From Coriaria nepalensis (taxonomy: Eukaryota; Streptophyta; Magnoliopsida; Cucurbitales; Coriariaceae): DNA of 64,000 bases. The notes beneath the pieces are model-generated. The model did not search any database. It saw only the letters and a program-made list of their open reading frames with translations, and had not been told where the DNA came from. The position numbers and the translations under genes were made by a program. The stretch spans positions 28,353,209 to 28,417,208 of the forward strand of contig CP114482.1 in the NCBI GenBank assembly GCA_027186245.1, given 5' to 3'. Numbering within the stretch: the first letter of the stretch is position 1; the number at the start of each line of letters is the position of its first letter. Below are positions 1-11,505 of the stretch, one piece after another.

Positions 1-142
1 AGTTATGTAAGAAAATCACGTTTGAAAGGAGAAAATAGAATTCGTTCGAATTTATTTAGAAGGACTTAATCACTACAAAAGACTCAACGACACGATTTTA
101 AGGCTAAACATTTGCATTGTTGCCTTCAATAGATCAAGTGCA
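1..142 (+). repeat. S1 monomer A (representative)
   Basis: This is the first A monomer, 142 bp, and the window opens almost exactly at its start. It carries GTTATGTAAGAAAATCA near the start, an EcoRI site (GAATTC, 38-43), a 14-bp dyad AATTCG-TT-CGAATT (39-52), and TAATCACTAC in the middle. A monomers are the only S1 monomers that regularly hold an EcoRI site. Confidence 0.93.
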
Positions 143-278
143 AGTTATGCATGGAAGTCATGTTTAAAGTGTGAAGTTCGTTCGAAGTGATTTAGAATGA
201 TTTAATGACTGAAAGAGACGCAATTATACGACTTTAAGGCTAAAAAAATGCATAGTTGCCTTCAATAGATCATTTGCA
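143..278 (+). repeat. S1 monomer B (representative)
   Basis: At 136 bp this is the shortest of the three S1 monomers. Its hallmarks are a TTCGTTCGAAGTGATTTAG core (partly like a CENP-B box), GACTGAAAGAGACGCAATTA and a run of A before TGCATAGTTGCC. It has GAAGTTCG or GAATTTCG where A has GAATTCG, so it lacks the EcoRI site. Confidence 0.93.
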
Positions 279-421
279 AGTTATGCATGAAAGTCGTGTT
301 TTAAATGCAAAAATAGAATTGGTTCGATGTGCTTTCAAATAATATAATGATATGAAAAGACTGAATGATATGCATTTTAAGTGTAAAATAATGCAGTGTT
401 GTCTGCAAAAGATAATTTGCA
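279..421 (+). repeat. S1 monomer C (representative)
   Basis: This monomer is 143 bp. Its hallmarks are GTCGTGTTTTAAATGCAAAA, GAATTGGTTCGA, GTGCTTTCAAATAAT, and ATGATATGAAAAGACTGAAT. It ends GTTGTCTGCAATAGAT or a variant of it rather than GTTGCCTTCAATAGAT. The order C to A closes the trimer. Confidence 0.93.
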
Positions 422-2107
422 GGTTATATAAGAAAATTATGTTTGTCGGGCGAAAATAGAATTCGTTCGAATTTATTTAGAAGGACTTAATCACTACAAA
501 AGACTCAACGACACGATTTTAAGGCTAAACATTTGCATTGTTGCCTACAATAGATCAAGTGCAAGTTATGCACGAAATTCATGTTTAAAATGTGAATTTC
601 GTTCGAAGTGATTTAGAATGATTTAATGACTGAAAGAGACGCAATTATACGACTTTAAGGCTAAAAAAAATGCATATTTGCCTTCAATAGATCATTTCCA
701 AGTTATGGACGAAAGTCGTGTTTTAAATGCAAAAGTAGAATTCGTTCGGCGTGCTTTCAAATAATTTAATGATATGAAAAGACTGAATGATATGCTTTTT
801 CAGGGTAAAATCATGCATCGTTGTGTGCAATAGATGAATTGCAAGTTATGTAAGAAAATCACGTTTCAAAGGAGAAAATAGAATTCGTTCGAATTTATTT
901 AGAATGACTTAATCACTACAAGAGACTCAATGACATGATTTTACGGCTAAACAATAGTATTGTTTTCTTCAATAGATCAACTGCAAGTTATGCATGGAAG
1001 TCATGTTTAAAGTGTGAAGTTTGTTCGAAGTGATTTAGAATGATTTAATGACTGAAAGAGACGCAATTATACGACTCTAAGGCTAAAAAAATGCAAAGTT
1101 ACCTTCAATAGATCATTTGCAAGTTATGCACGATAGTCGTGTTTAAAGTGCAAAAATAGAATTGGTTCGACGTGCTTTCAAAGAATTTAATGATATGAAA
1201 AGACTAAATGATATGCTTTTTCCGGCTAAAATAATGCATCGTTGTCTGCAATAGATGAATTGCAAGTTATGTAAGAAAATCACGTCTGAAAGGAGAAAAT
1301 AGAATTCGTTCCAATTTATTTTCAAGGATGTAATCACTACACGAGACTCAATGACATGATTTTAAGGCTAAACAATTGCATTGTTGCCTTCAATAGATCA
1401 AGTGCAAGTTATGCATGGAAGTCGTCTTTAAAGTGTGAAGTTTGTTCGGAGTGATTTAGAATGATTTAATGACTGAAAGAGGCGCAATTATACGACTTTA
1501 AGGCTAAAAAAATGCATAGTTGCCTTCAATAGATCATTTGCAAGTTATGCATGAAAGTCGTGTTTTAAATGCAAAAATAGAATTGGTTCGATGTGCTTTC
1601 AAATAATATAATGATATGAAAAGACTGAATGATATGCATTTTTAGGGTAAAATAATGCAGTGTTGTCTGCAAAAGATAATTTGCAGGTTATATAAGAAAA
1701 TTATGTTTGTCGGGCGAAAATAGAATTCGTTCGAATTTATTTAGAATGACTTAATCACTACAAGAGACTCAATGACATGATTTTAAGGCTAAACAAATGC
1801 ATTGTTGCCTACAATAGATCATGTGCAAGTTCTGCACGAAATTCATGTTTAAAATGCGAATTTCGTTCGAAGTGATTTAGAATTATTTAATGACTGAAAG
1901 AGACGCAATTATACGACTTTAAGCCTAAAAAAAATGCATAGTTGCCTTCAATAGATCATTTGCAAGTTATGCACGAAAGTCGTGTTTTAAATGCAAAAAT
2001 AGAATTGGTTCGACGTGCTTTCAAATAATTTAATGATATGAAAAGACTGAATGATATGCTTTTTTTGGCAAAAATAATGCATTGTGGTCTGCAATAGATT
2101 AATTGCA

Positions 2108-2518
2108 AGTCATATAAGAAAATCATGTTTGAAGGGCGAAAGTAGAATTCGTTCTAATTTATTTTGAAGGATTTAATCACTACAAGGGACACAATGACAT
2201 GATTTTAAGGCTAAACAATTGCATTGTTGCCTTCAATAGATCAAGTGCAAGTTATGCACGAAATTCATGTTTAAAATGCGAATTTCGTTCAAAGTGATTT
2301 AGAATGATTTAATGACTGAAAGAGACGCAATCATACAACTTTAAGCCTATAGTTGCCTTCAATAGATCATTTGCAAGTTATGCACAAAAGTCGTGTTTTA
2401 AATGCAAAAATATAATTGATTCGACATGTTTTCAAATAATTTAATGATATGAAAAGACTGAATGATATGCTTTTTAAGGCTAAAATAATGCATTGTTGTC
2501 TGCAAAAGATTATTTGCA
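2108..2518 (+). repeat. Shortened S1 trimer (411 bp)
   Basis: This trimer is 411 bp against 421-422 bp for its neighbours. The loss is in the B monomer near 2349, where TTTAAGCCTA runs directly into TAGTTGCC. The normal A-run plus ATGCA between them (about 11 bp) is missing. It is a simple internal deletion and the trimer register resumes at once. Confidence 0.85.
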
Positions 2519-4203
2519 AGTTATGTAAGAAAATCATGTTTGAAGGGCGAAAACAGAATTCGTTCGAATTTATTTAGAATAACTTCATCACGACAAGAGA
2601 CTCAATGACATTATTTTAAGGCTAGACACATGCATTGTTGCCTACAATAGATCAAGTGCAAGTTATGCACGAAATTCATGTTTAAAATGCGAATTTCGTT
2701 CGAAGTGATTTAGAATTATTTAATGACTGAAAGAGACGCAATTATACGACTTTAAGTCTAAAAAAATACATAGTTGCCTTCAATAGATCTTTTGCAAGTT
2801 ATGCACGAAAGTCGTGTTTTAAATGCAAAGATATAATTGGTTCGACGTGCTTTCAAATAATTTAATGATATGAAAAGACTAAATGATATGCTTTTTCAGG
2901 TTAAAATCATGCATCGTTGTCTGCAATAGATTAATTGCAAGTTATGTAAGAAAATCATGTTTGAAGGGCGAAAATCGAATTCGTTCGAATTTATTTAGAA
3001 TGATTTAATCAGTACAAGCGACTCAATGACATGATTTTAAGGCTAAACAAATGCATTGTTGCCTACAATAGATCAAGTGCAAGTTATGCACGAAATTCAT
3101 GTTTAAAATGCGAATTTCGTTCGAAGTGATTTAGAATGATTTAATGGCTGAAAGAGACGCAATTATACGACTTTAAGTCTAAAAAAATTCTTAGTTGCCA
3201 TCAATAGATCATTTGCAAGTTATGCATGAAAGTCGTGTTTTAAATGCAAAAATAGAATTGGTTCGATGTGCTTTCAAATAATAAAATGATATGAAAAGAC
3301 TGAATAATATGCATTTTGAGGCTAAAATAATGCACTGTTCTCTGCAAAACATAATTTGCAGGTTATATAAGAAAATCATGTTTGTCGGGCGAAAATAGAA
3401 TTCGTTCGAATTTATTTAGAATGACTTAATCACTACAAGAGACTCAATGACATGATTTTAAGGCTAAACAAATGCATTGTTGCCTACAATAGATCAAGTG
3501 CAAGTTCTGCACGAAATTCATGTTTAAAATGCGAATTTCGTTCGAAGTGATTTAGAATGATTTAATGACTGAAAGAGACGCAATTATACGACTTTAAGTC
3601 TAAAAAAATGCATAGGTGCCTTCAATAGATCATTTGCAAGTTATGCATCAAAGTCGTGTTTTAAATGCAAAAATGGAATTCATTCGACGTGCTTTCAAAT
3701 AATTTAATGATATGAAAAGACTGAATGATAGGCTTTTTAAGGCTAAAATAATGCATTGTTGTCTGCAATAGATTAATTGCAAGTTATATAAGAAAATCAT
3801 GTTTAAAAGGCGAAAGTAGAATTCGGTCCAATTTTTTTTTGAAGGATTTAATCACTACAGGAGACTCAATGACATGATTTTAAGGCTAAACAATTGCATT
3901 GTTGCCTTCAATAGATCAACTGCAAGTTATGCATGGATGTCATGTTTAAAGTGTGAAGTTTGTTCGAAGTGATTTAGAATGATTTAATGACTGAAAGAGA
4001 CGCAATTATACGACTTTAAGGCTAAGAAAATGCATAGTTGCCTTCAATAGATCATTTGCAAGTTATGCACGAAAGTCGTGTTTTAAATGCAAAAGTAGAA
4101 TTGGTTCGACGTGCTTTCAAATAATTTAATGATATGAAAAGACTGAATGATATGCTTTTTTAGGCAAAAATAATGCATTGTTGTCTGCAATAGATTAATT
4201 GCA

Positions 4204-6311
4204 AGTCATATAAGAAAATCTTGTTTGAAGGGCGAAAGTAGAATTCGTTCTAATTTATTTTGAAGGATTTCATCACTACAAGAGACACAATGACATGATT
4301 TTAAGGCTAAACAATTGCATTGTTGCCCTCAATAGATCAAGTGCAAGTTATGCACGAAATTCATGTTTAAAATGTGAATTTCGTTCGAAGTGATTTAGAA
4401 TGATTTAATGACTGAAAGAGACGCAATCATACGACTTTAAGGCTAAGAAAATGCATAGTTGCCTTCAATAGATCATTTGCAAGTTATGCACGAAAGTCGT
4501 GTTTTAAATGCAAAAGTAGAATTGGTTTGACGTGCTTTCAAATAATTTAATGATATGAAAAGACTGAATGATATGCTTTTTTAGGCTAAAATAATGCATC
4601 GTTGTCTGCAATAGATGAATTGCAAGTTATGTAAGAAAATCACGTTTGAAAGGAGAAAATAGAATTCGTTCGAATTTATTTAGAATGACTTACTCACTAC
4701 AAGAGACTCAATGACATGATTTTAAGGCTAAACAAATGCATTGTTGCCTACAATAGATCAAGTGCAAGTTATGCACGAAATTCATGTTTAAAATGCGAAT
4801 TTCGTTCGATGTGATTTAGAATTATTTAATGACTGAAAGAGATGCAATTATACGACTTTAAGGCTAAAAAAAATGCATAGTTGCCTTCAATAGATCATTT
4901 GCAAGTTATGCACGAAAGTCGTGTTTTAAATGCAAAAATAGAATTGGTTCGACGTGCTTTCAAATAATTTAATGATATGAAAAGACTGAATGATATGCTT
5001 TTTTTGGCAAAAATAATGCATTGTTGTCTGCAATAGATTAATTGCAAGTCATATAAGAAAATCGTGTTTGAAGGGCGAAAGTAGAATTCGTTCTAAATTA
5101 TTTTGAAGGATTTAATCACTACAAGAGACACAATGACATGATTTTAAGGCTAAACAATTGCATTGTTGCCCTCAATAGATCAAGTGCAAGTTATGCACGA
5201 AATTCATGTTTAAAATGTGAATTTCGTTCGAAGTGATTTAGAATGATTTAATGACTGAAAGAGACGCAATCATACGACTTTAAGTCTAAAAAAATGCATA
5301 GGTGCCTTCAATAGATCATTTGCAAGTTATGCATCAAAGTCGTGTTTTAAATGCAAAAATGGAATTCATTCGACGTGCTTTCAAATAATTTAATGATATG
5401 AAAAGACTGAATGATAGGCTTTTTAAGGCTAAAATAATGCATTGTTGTCTGCAATAGATTAATTGCAAGTTATATAAGAAAATCATGTTTAAAAGGCGAA
5501 AGTAGAATTCGTTCCAATTTTTTTTTGAAGGATTTAATCACTACAGGAGACTCAATGACATGATTTTAAGGCTAAACAATTGCATTGTTGCCTTCAATAG
5601 ATCAACTGCAAGTTATGCATGGATGTCATGTTTAAAGTGTGAAGTTTGTTCGAAGTGATTTAGAATGATTTAATGACTGAAAGAGACGCAATTATACGAC
5701 TTTAAGGCTAAGAAAATGCATAGTTGCCTTCAGTAGATCATTTGCAAGTTATGCACGAAAGTCGTGTTTTAAATGCAAAAGTAGAATTGGTTCGACGTGC
5801 TTTCAAATAATTTAATGATATGAAAAGACTGAATGATATGCTTTTTTAGGCTAAAATAATGCATCGTTGTCTGCAATAGATGAATTGCAAGTTATGTAAG
5901 AAAATCAAGTTTGAAAGGAGAAAATAGAATTCGTTCGAATTTATTTAGAATGACTTACTCACTACAAGAGACTCAATGACATGATTTTAAGGCTAAACAA
6001 ATGCATTGTTGCCTACAATAGATCAAGTGCAAGTTATGCACGAAATTCATGTTTAAAATGCGAATTTCGTTCGATGTGATTTAGAATTATTTAATGACTG
6101 AAAGAGATGCAATTATACGACTTTAAGCCTAAAAAAAATGCATAGTTGCCTTCAATAGATCATTTGCAAGTTATGCACGAAAGTCGTGTTTTAAATGCAA
6201 AAATAGAATTGGTTCGACGTGCTTTCAAATAATTTAATGATATGAAAAGACTGAATGATATGCTTTTTTTGGCAAAAATAATGCATTGTTGTCTGCAATA
6301 GATTAATTGCA
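4204..6311 (+). repeat. S1 higher-order repeat, copy 1 (five trimers, 2,108 bp)
   Basis: Five trimers start at 4204, 4625, 5047, 5468 and 5890 and recur 2,108 bp later in the same order. Diagnostic variants are AGTCATATAAG at the first and third trimers, CTTACTCACTAC in the second, TTCCAATTTTTTTTTGAAGG in the fourth, and AAATCAAGTTTGAAAGG in the fifth. This first copy is the most divergent: its first trimer has ATCTTGTTTG where later copies have ATCGTGTTTG. A trimer of the fourth type also sits just upstream at 3782, outside the cycle, so the HOR grew out of pre-existing variant trimers. Confidence 0.85.
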
Positions 6312-8419
6312 AGTCATATAAGAAAATCGTGTTTGAAGGGCGAAAGTAGAATTCGTTCTAAATTATTTTGAAGGATTTAATCACTACAAGAGACACAATG
6401 ACATGATTTTAAGGCTAAACAATTGCATTGTTGCCCTCAATAGATCAAGTGCAAGTTATGCACGAAATTCATGTTTAAAATGTGAATTTCGTTCGAAGTG
6501 ATTTAGAATGATTTAATGACTGAAAGAGACGCAATCATACGACTTTAAGTATAAAAAAATGCATAGGTGCCTTCAATAGATCATTTGCAAGTTATGCATG
6601 AAAGTCGTGTTTTAAATGCAAAAGTAGAATTGGTTTGACGTGCTTTCAAATAATTTAATGATATGAAAAGACTGAATGATATGCTTTTTTAGGCTAAAAT
6701 AATGCATCGTTGTCTGCAATAGATGAATTGCAAGTTATGTAAGAAAATCACGTTTGAAAGGAGAAAATAGAATTCGTTCGAATTTATTTAGAATGACTTA
6801 CTCACTACAAGAGACTCAATGACATGATTTTAAGGCTAAACAAATGCATTGTTGCCTACAATAGATCACGTGCAAGTTATGCACGAAATTCATGTTTAAA
6901 ATGCGAATTTCGTTCGATGTGATTTAGAATTATTTAATGACTGAAAGAGATGCAATTATACGACTTTAAGCCTAAAAAAAATGCATAGTTGCCTTCAATA
7001 GATCATTTGCAAGTTATGCACGAAAGTCGTGTTTTAAATGCAAAAATAGAATTGGTTCGACGTGCTTTCAAATAATTTAATGATATGAAAAGACTGAATG
7101 ATATGCTTTTTTTGGCAAAAATAATGCATTGTTGTCTGCAATAGATTAATTGCAAGTCATATAAGAAAATCGTGTTTGAAGGGCGAAAGTAGAATTCGTT
7201 CTAAATTATTTTGAAGGATTTAATCACTACAAGAGACACAATGACATGATTTTAAGGCTAAACAATTGCATTGTTGCCCTCAATAGATCAAGTGCAAGTT
7301 ATGCACGAAATTCATGTTTAAAATGTGAATTTCGTTCGAAGTGATTTAGAATGATTTAATGACTGAAAGAGACGCAATCATACGACTTTAAGTCTAAAAA
7401 AATGCATAGGTGCCTTCAATAGATCATTTGCAAGTTATGCATCAAAGTCGTGTTTTAAATGCAAAAATGGAATTCATTCGACGTGCTTTCAAATAATTTA
7501 ATGATATGAAAAGACTGAATGATAGGCTTTTTAAGGCTAAAATAATGCATTGTTGTCTGCAATAGATTAATTGCAAGTTATATAAGAAAATCATGTTTAA
7601 AAGGCGAAAGTAGAATTCGTTCCAATTTTTTTTTGAAGGATTTAATCACTACAGGAGACTCAATGACATGATTTTAAGGCTAAACAATTGCATTGTTGCC
7701 TTCAATAGATCAACTGCAAGTTATGCATGGATGTCATGTTTAAAGTGTGAAGTTTGTTCGAAGTGATTTAGAATGATTTAATGACTGAAAGAGACGCAAT
7801 TATACGACTTTAAGGCTAAGAAAATGCATAGTTGCCTTCAGTAGATCATTTGCAAGTTATGCACGAAAGTCGTGTTTTAAATGCAAAAGTAGAATTGGTT
7901 CGACGTGCTTTCAAATAATTTAATGATATGAAAAGACTGAATGATATGCTTTTTTAGGCTAAAATAATGCATCGTTGTCTGCAATAGATGAATTGCAAGT
8001 TATGTAAGAAAATCAAGTTTGAAAGGAGAAAATAGAATTCGTTCGAATTTATTTAGAATGACTTACTCACTACAAGAGACTCAATGACATGATTTTAAGG
8101 CTAAACAAATGCATTGTTGCCTACAATAGATCAAGTGCAAGTTATGCACGAAATTCATGTTTAAAATGCGAATTTCGTTCGATGTGATTTAGAATTATTT
8201 AATGACTGAAAGAGATGCAATTATACGACTTTAAGGCTAAAAAAAATGCATAGTTGCCTTCAATAGATCATTTGCAAGTTATGCACGAAAGTCGTGTTTT
8301 AAATGCAAAAATAGAATTGGTTCGACGTGCTTTCAAATAATTTAATGATATGAAAAGACTGAATGATATGCTTTTTTTGGCAAAAATAATGCATTGTTGT
8401 CTGCAATAGATTAATTGCA
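6312..8419 (+). repeat. S1 higher-order repeat, copy 2 (2,108 bp)
   Basis: Trimers at 6312, 6733, 7155, 7576 and 7998 match copy 1 position by position at an offset of exactly 2,108 bp, by eye nearly identical. The shared rare variants include the nine-T run at 7576-onward and AAATCAAG at 7998-onward. ATCACGTGCAAG (near 6865) is shared with copy 3 but not with copy 1. Confidence 0.88.
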
Positions 8420-9684
8420 AGTCATATAAGAAAATCGTGTTTGAAGGGCGAAAGTAGAATTCGTTCTAAATTATTTTGAAGGATTTAATCACTACAAGAG
8501 ACACAATGACATGATTTTAAGGCTAAACAATTGCATTGTTGCCCTCAATAGATCAAGTGCAAGTTATGCACGAAATTCATGTTTAAAATGTGAATTTCGT
8601 TCGAAGTGATTTAGAATGATTTAATGACTGAAAGAGACGCAATCATACGACTTTAAGTATAAAAAAATGCATAGGTGCCTTCAATAGATCATTTGCAAGT
8701 TATGCATGAAAGTCGTGTTTTAAATGCAAAAGTAGAATTGGTTTGACGTGCTTTCAAATAATTTAATGATATGAAAAGACTGAATGATATGCTTTTTTAG
8801 GCTAAAATAATGCATCGTTGTCTGCAATAGATGAATTGCAAGTTATGTAAGAAAATCACGTTTGAAAGGAGAAAATAGAATTCGTTCGAATTTATTTAGA
8901 ATGACTTACTCACTACAAGAGACTCAATGACATGATTTTAAGGCTAAACAAATGCATTGTTGCCTACAATAGATCACGTGCAAGTTATGCACGAAATTCA
9001 TGTTTAAAATGCGAATTTCGTTCGATGTGATTTAGAATTATTTAATGACTGAAAGAGATGCAATTATACGACTTTAAGCCTAAAAAAAATGCATAGTTGC
9101 CTTCAATAGATCATTTGCAAGTTATGCACGAAAGTCGTGTTTTAAATGCAAAAATAGAATTGGTTCGACGTGCTTTCAAATAATTTAATGATATGAAAAG
9201 ACTGAATGATATGCTTTTTTTGGCAAAAATAATGCATTGTTGTCTGCAATAGATGAATTGCAAGTTATGTAAGAAAATCATGTTTAAAAGGCGAAAATAG
9301 AATTCGTTCCAATTTTTTTTTGAAGGATTTAATCACTACAGGAGACTCAATGACATGATTTTAAGGCTAAACAATTGCATTGTTGCCTTCAATAGATCAA
9401 CTGCAAGTTATGCATGGATGTCATGTTTAAAGTGTGAAGTTTGTTCGAAGTGATTTAGAATGATTTAATGACTGAAAGAGACGCAATTATACGACTTTAA
9501 GGCTAAGAAAATGCATAGTTGCCTTCAATAGATCATTTGCAAGTTATGCATGAAAGTCGTGTTTTAAATGCAAAAATAGAATTCGTTCGACGTGCTTTCA
9601 AATAATTTAATGATATGAAAAGACAGAATAATAGGCTTTTTAAGGCTAAAATAATGCATTGTTGTCTGCAATAGATTAATTGCA
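8420..9684 (+). repeat. S1 higher-order repeat, copy 3, truncated (three trimers)
   Basis: Trimers at 8420 and 8841 match the first two of copies 1 and 2, including ATCACGTGCAAG. The next trimer (9263) has the long-T-run type that is normally fourth, so the third type is missing. The join lies near 9,250, where a GATGAATTGCAAGTTATG end leads into TTTAAAAGGCG. This looks like an in-register deletion by unequal exchange, after which the five-trimer rhythm is lost. Confidence 0.8.
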
Positions 9685-9969
9685 AGTTATATAAGAAAAT
9701 CATGTTTAAAAGGCGAAAGTAGAATTTGTTCCAATTTATTTTGAAGGATTTAATCACTACAAGAGACTCAATGACATGATTTTAAGGCTAAACAATTGCA
9801 TTCTTGCCTTCAATAGATCATTTGCAAGTTATGCACGAAAGTCGTGTTTTAAATGCAAAAAGAGAATTGGTTCGACGTGCTTTCAAATAATTTAATGATA
9901 TCAAAAGACTGAATGATATGCTTTTTCAGGCTAAAATAATGCATCGTTTTCTGCAATAGATGAATTACA
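9685..9969 (+). repeat. Dimer A-C lacking the B monomer
   Basis: An A monomer (9685-9826) is followed directly by a C monomer (9827-9969). The A monomer carries the tail normally found in B, ending ATAGATCATTTG rather than ATAGATCAAGTG or ATAGATCAACTG. The exchange point therefore lies in the block GCCTTCAATAGATCA (9806-9820) common to A and B. This is the only dimer in S1 and a direct footprint of monomer-level unequal crossing-over. Confidence 0.88.
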
Positions 9970-10533
9970 AGTTATGTAAGAAAATCACGTTTGAAAGAAG
10001 AAAATAGAATTCGTTCGAATTTATTTAGAATGACTTAATCACTACAAGAGACTCAATGACATGATTTTAAGGCTAAACAATTGCATTGTTGCCTTCAATA
10101 GATCAAGTGCAAGTTATGCATGGAAGTCATGTTTAAAGTGTGAAGTTCGTTTTAAGTGATTTAGAATGATTTAATGACTGAAAGAGACGCAACCATACGA
10201 CTTTAAGCCTAAAAAAAATGCATAGTTGCCTTCAATAGATCATTTGCAAGTTATGCACGAAAGTCGGGTTTTAAGTGCAAAAATAGAATTGGTTCGACGT
10301 GCTTTCAAATAATTTAATGATATGAAAAGACTGAATGATATGCTTTTTTTGGCAAAAATAATGCATTGTTGTCTGTAATAGATTAATTGCAAGTCATATA
10401 AGAAAATCAGGTTTGAAGGGCGAAAGTATAATTCGTTCCAATTTATTTTGAAGGATTTAATCACTACAAGAGACTCAATGACATGATAATAAGGCTAAAC
10501 AATTGCATTGTTGCTTTCAGTAGACCAAGTGCA

Positions 10534-11090
10534 AGTTATGCATGGAAGTCATGTTTAAAGTGTGAAGTTTGTTCGAAGTGATTGAGAATGATTTAACGAC
10601 TGAAAGAGACTCAATTATACGACTTTAAGGCTAAAAAAATGCATAGTTGCCTTCAATAAATCATTTGCAAGTTACGCACGAAAGTCATGTTTAAAGACCG
10701 AAATTCGTTCGATGTGATTTAGAATGATTTACTGAGAAAAAGAGGCGCAAAAATATGACTTTAAGGCTAAAAATTGCATAGTTGCCATCAATAGATCAAT
10801 TGCAAGTTATGCATGAAAGTCGCGTTCTAAATGCAAAAAGAGAATTGGTTCGAAGTCCTCCAAACAATTTAATGATTGAAAAGACTGAGTGATATGCTTT
10901 TTAATGCTAAAATAGGGCATTGTCGTCTCCAATAGATTAATTACAAGTTATGTAAGAAAATAATGTTTGAAGGGCAAAAATAGAATTCGTTCGAATTAAT
11001 TTAGAATGATTTAATGACTAGAAGAGACTCAGTGACATGACTTTAAGGCTAAAAAAATGCATAGTTGCCTTCAATAGATCATTTGCAAGT
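10534..11090 (+). repeat. S1/S2 boundary with chimeric monomer tails
   Basis: The last S1 monomer is B (10534-10669), followed by an S2-type B' at 10670, so two B-class monomers sit side by side. The S2 A' monomer at 10946 has a normal A' head but an S1 B-like tail (AAAAAAATGCATAGTTGCC then ATCATTTG). The stretch from about 10,623 to 11,040 repeats with a 418-bp offset at 11,041 onward. The simplest reading is a homologous exchange between an A' and a B monomer inside or near the shared CTTTAAGGCTAAA block, followed by duplication of the junction unit. Confidence 0.75.
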
Positions 11091-11363
11091 TACGCACGAA
11101 AGTCATGTTTAAAGGCCGAAATTCGTTCGATGTGATTTAGAATGATTTACTGAGAAAAAGAGGCGCAAAAATATGACTTTAAGGCTGAAAAATGCATAGT
11201 TGCCATCAATAGATCAATTGCAAGTTATGCATGAAAGTCGCGTTCTAAATGCAAAAAGAGAATTGGTTCGAAGTCCTTCAAACAATTTAATGATTGAACA
11301 GACTGAGTGATATGCTTTTTAATGCTAAAATAGTGCATTGTCGTCTTCAATAGATTAATTACA

Positions 11364-11505
11364 AGTTGTGTAAGAAAATAATGTTTAAAGGGCAAAAATA
11401 GAATTCGCTCGAATTAATTCAGAATGATTTAATGACTAGAAGAGACTCAATGACATGACTTTAAGGCTAAACAAATGCATTGTTGCCTTCAATAGATCAA
11501 CTGCA
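11364..11505 (+). repeat. S2 monomer A' (representative)
   Basis: This 142-bp monomer opens AGTTGTGTAAGAAAATAATG and holds GAATTCG. In most other A' copies the 14-bp dyad AATTCG-TT-CGAATT follows, for example at 10984-10997. In this copy GAATTCGCTCGAATT breaks the centre. It is the counterpart of S1 A, differing mainly by GACTAGAAGAGACTCA in place of CACTACAAGAGACTCA and GACTTTAAGG in place of GATTTTAAGG. Confidence 0.92.

Larger units (their letters stand above)
1..10669 (+). repeat. Satellite array S1: A-B-C trimers, period 421-422 bp
   Basis: Three alternating monomer types repeat as a trimer. The A monomer starts fall at 1, 422, 844, 1265, 1686, 2108, 2519, 2940, 3361, 3782, 4204, 4625, 5047, 5468, 5890, 6312, 6733, 7155, 7576, 7998, 8420, 8841, 9263, 9685, 9970 and 10392. 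The spacing is 421-422 bp except for 411 bp at 2108-2519 (an 11-bp deletion) and 285 bp at 9685-9970 (B monomer missing). S1 hallmarks are TAATCACTAC in A, GACGCAATTATACGACTT in B, and ATGATATGAAAAGACTGAAT in C. The array ends with A (10392) and B (10534), then passes in register to S2. It shares trimer order with S2, so the two descend from one ancestral trimer. Confidence 0.95.

Noticed and set aside
1143..1337. Minus-strand open frame of 64 codons in S1.
   Set aside because: It lies wholly in the repeat, reads through C and A monomers, and starts on a non-ATG codon. Similar frames recur wherever the same variants occur and are broken in sister copies. No domain, signal or upstream control is seen.
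5500..5530. T-run (nine T) as a terminator or Pol III stop.
   Set aside because: It is a variant of AATTTATTTTGAAGG in one trimer type, repeated with the 2,108-bp HOR and not associated with any gene or hairpin.
9533..9757. Minus-strand open frame of 74 codons.
   Set aside because: It is the same satellite reading frame as the one at 1,143, in another trimer, opening on GTG. Its survival depends on chance absence of stops in one C-A pair; most sister copies have stops.
10240..10464. Minus-strand open frame of 74 codons.
   Set aside because: It is a third copy of the same satellite frame, and the similarity to the frame at 9,533 reflects DNA repeats and not protein selection.
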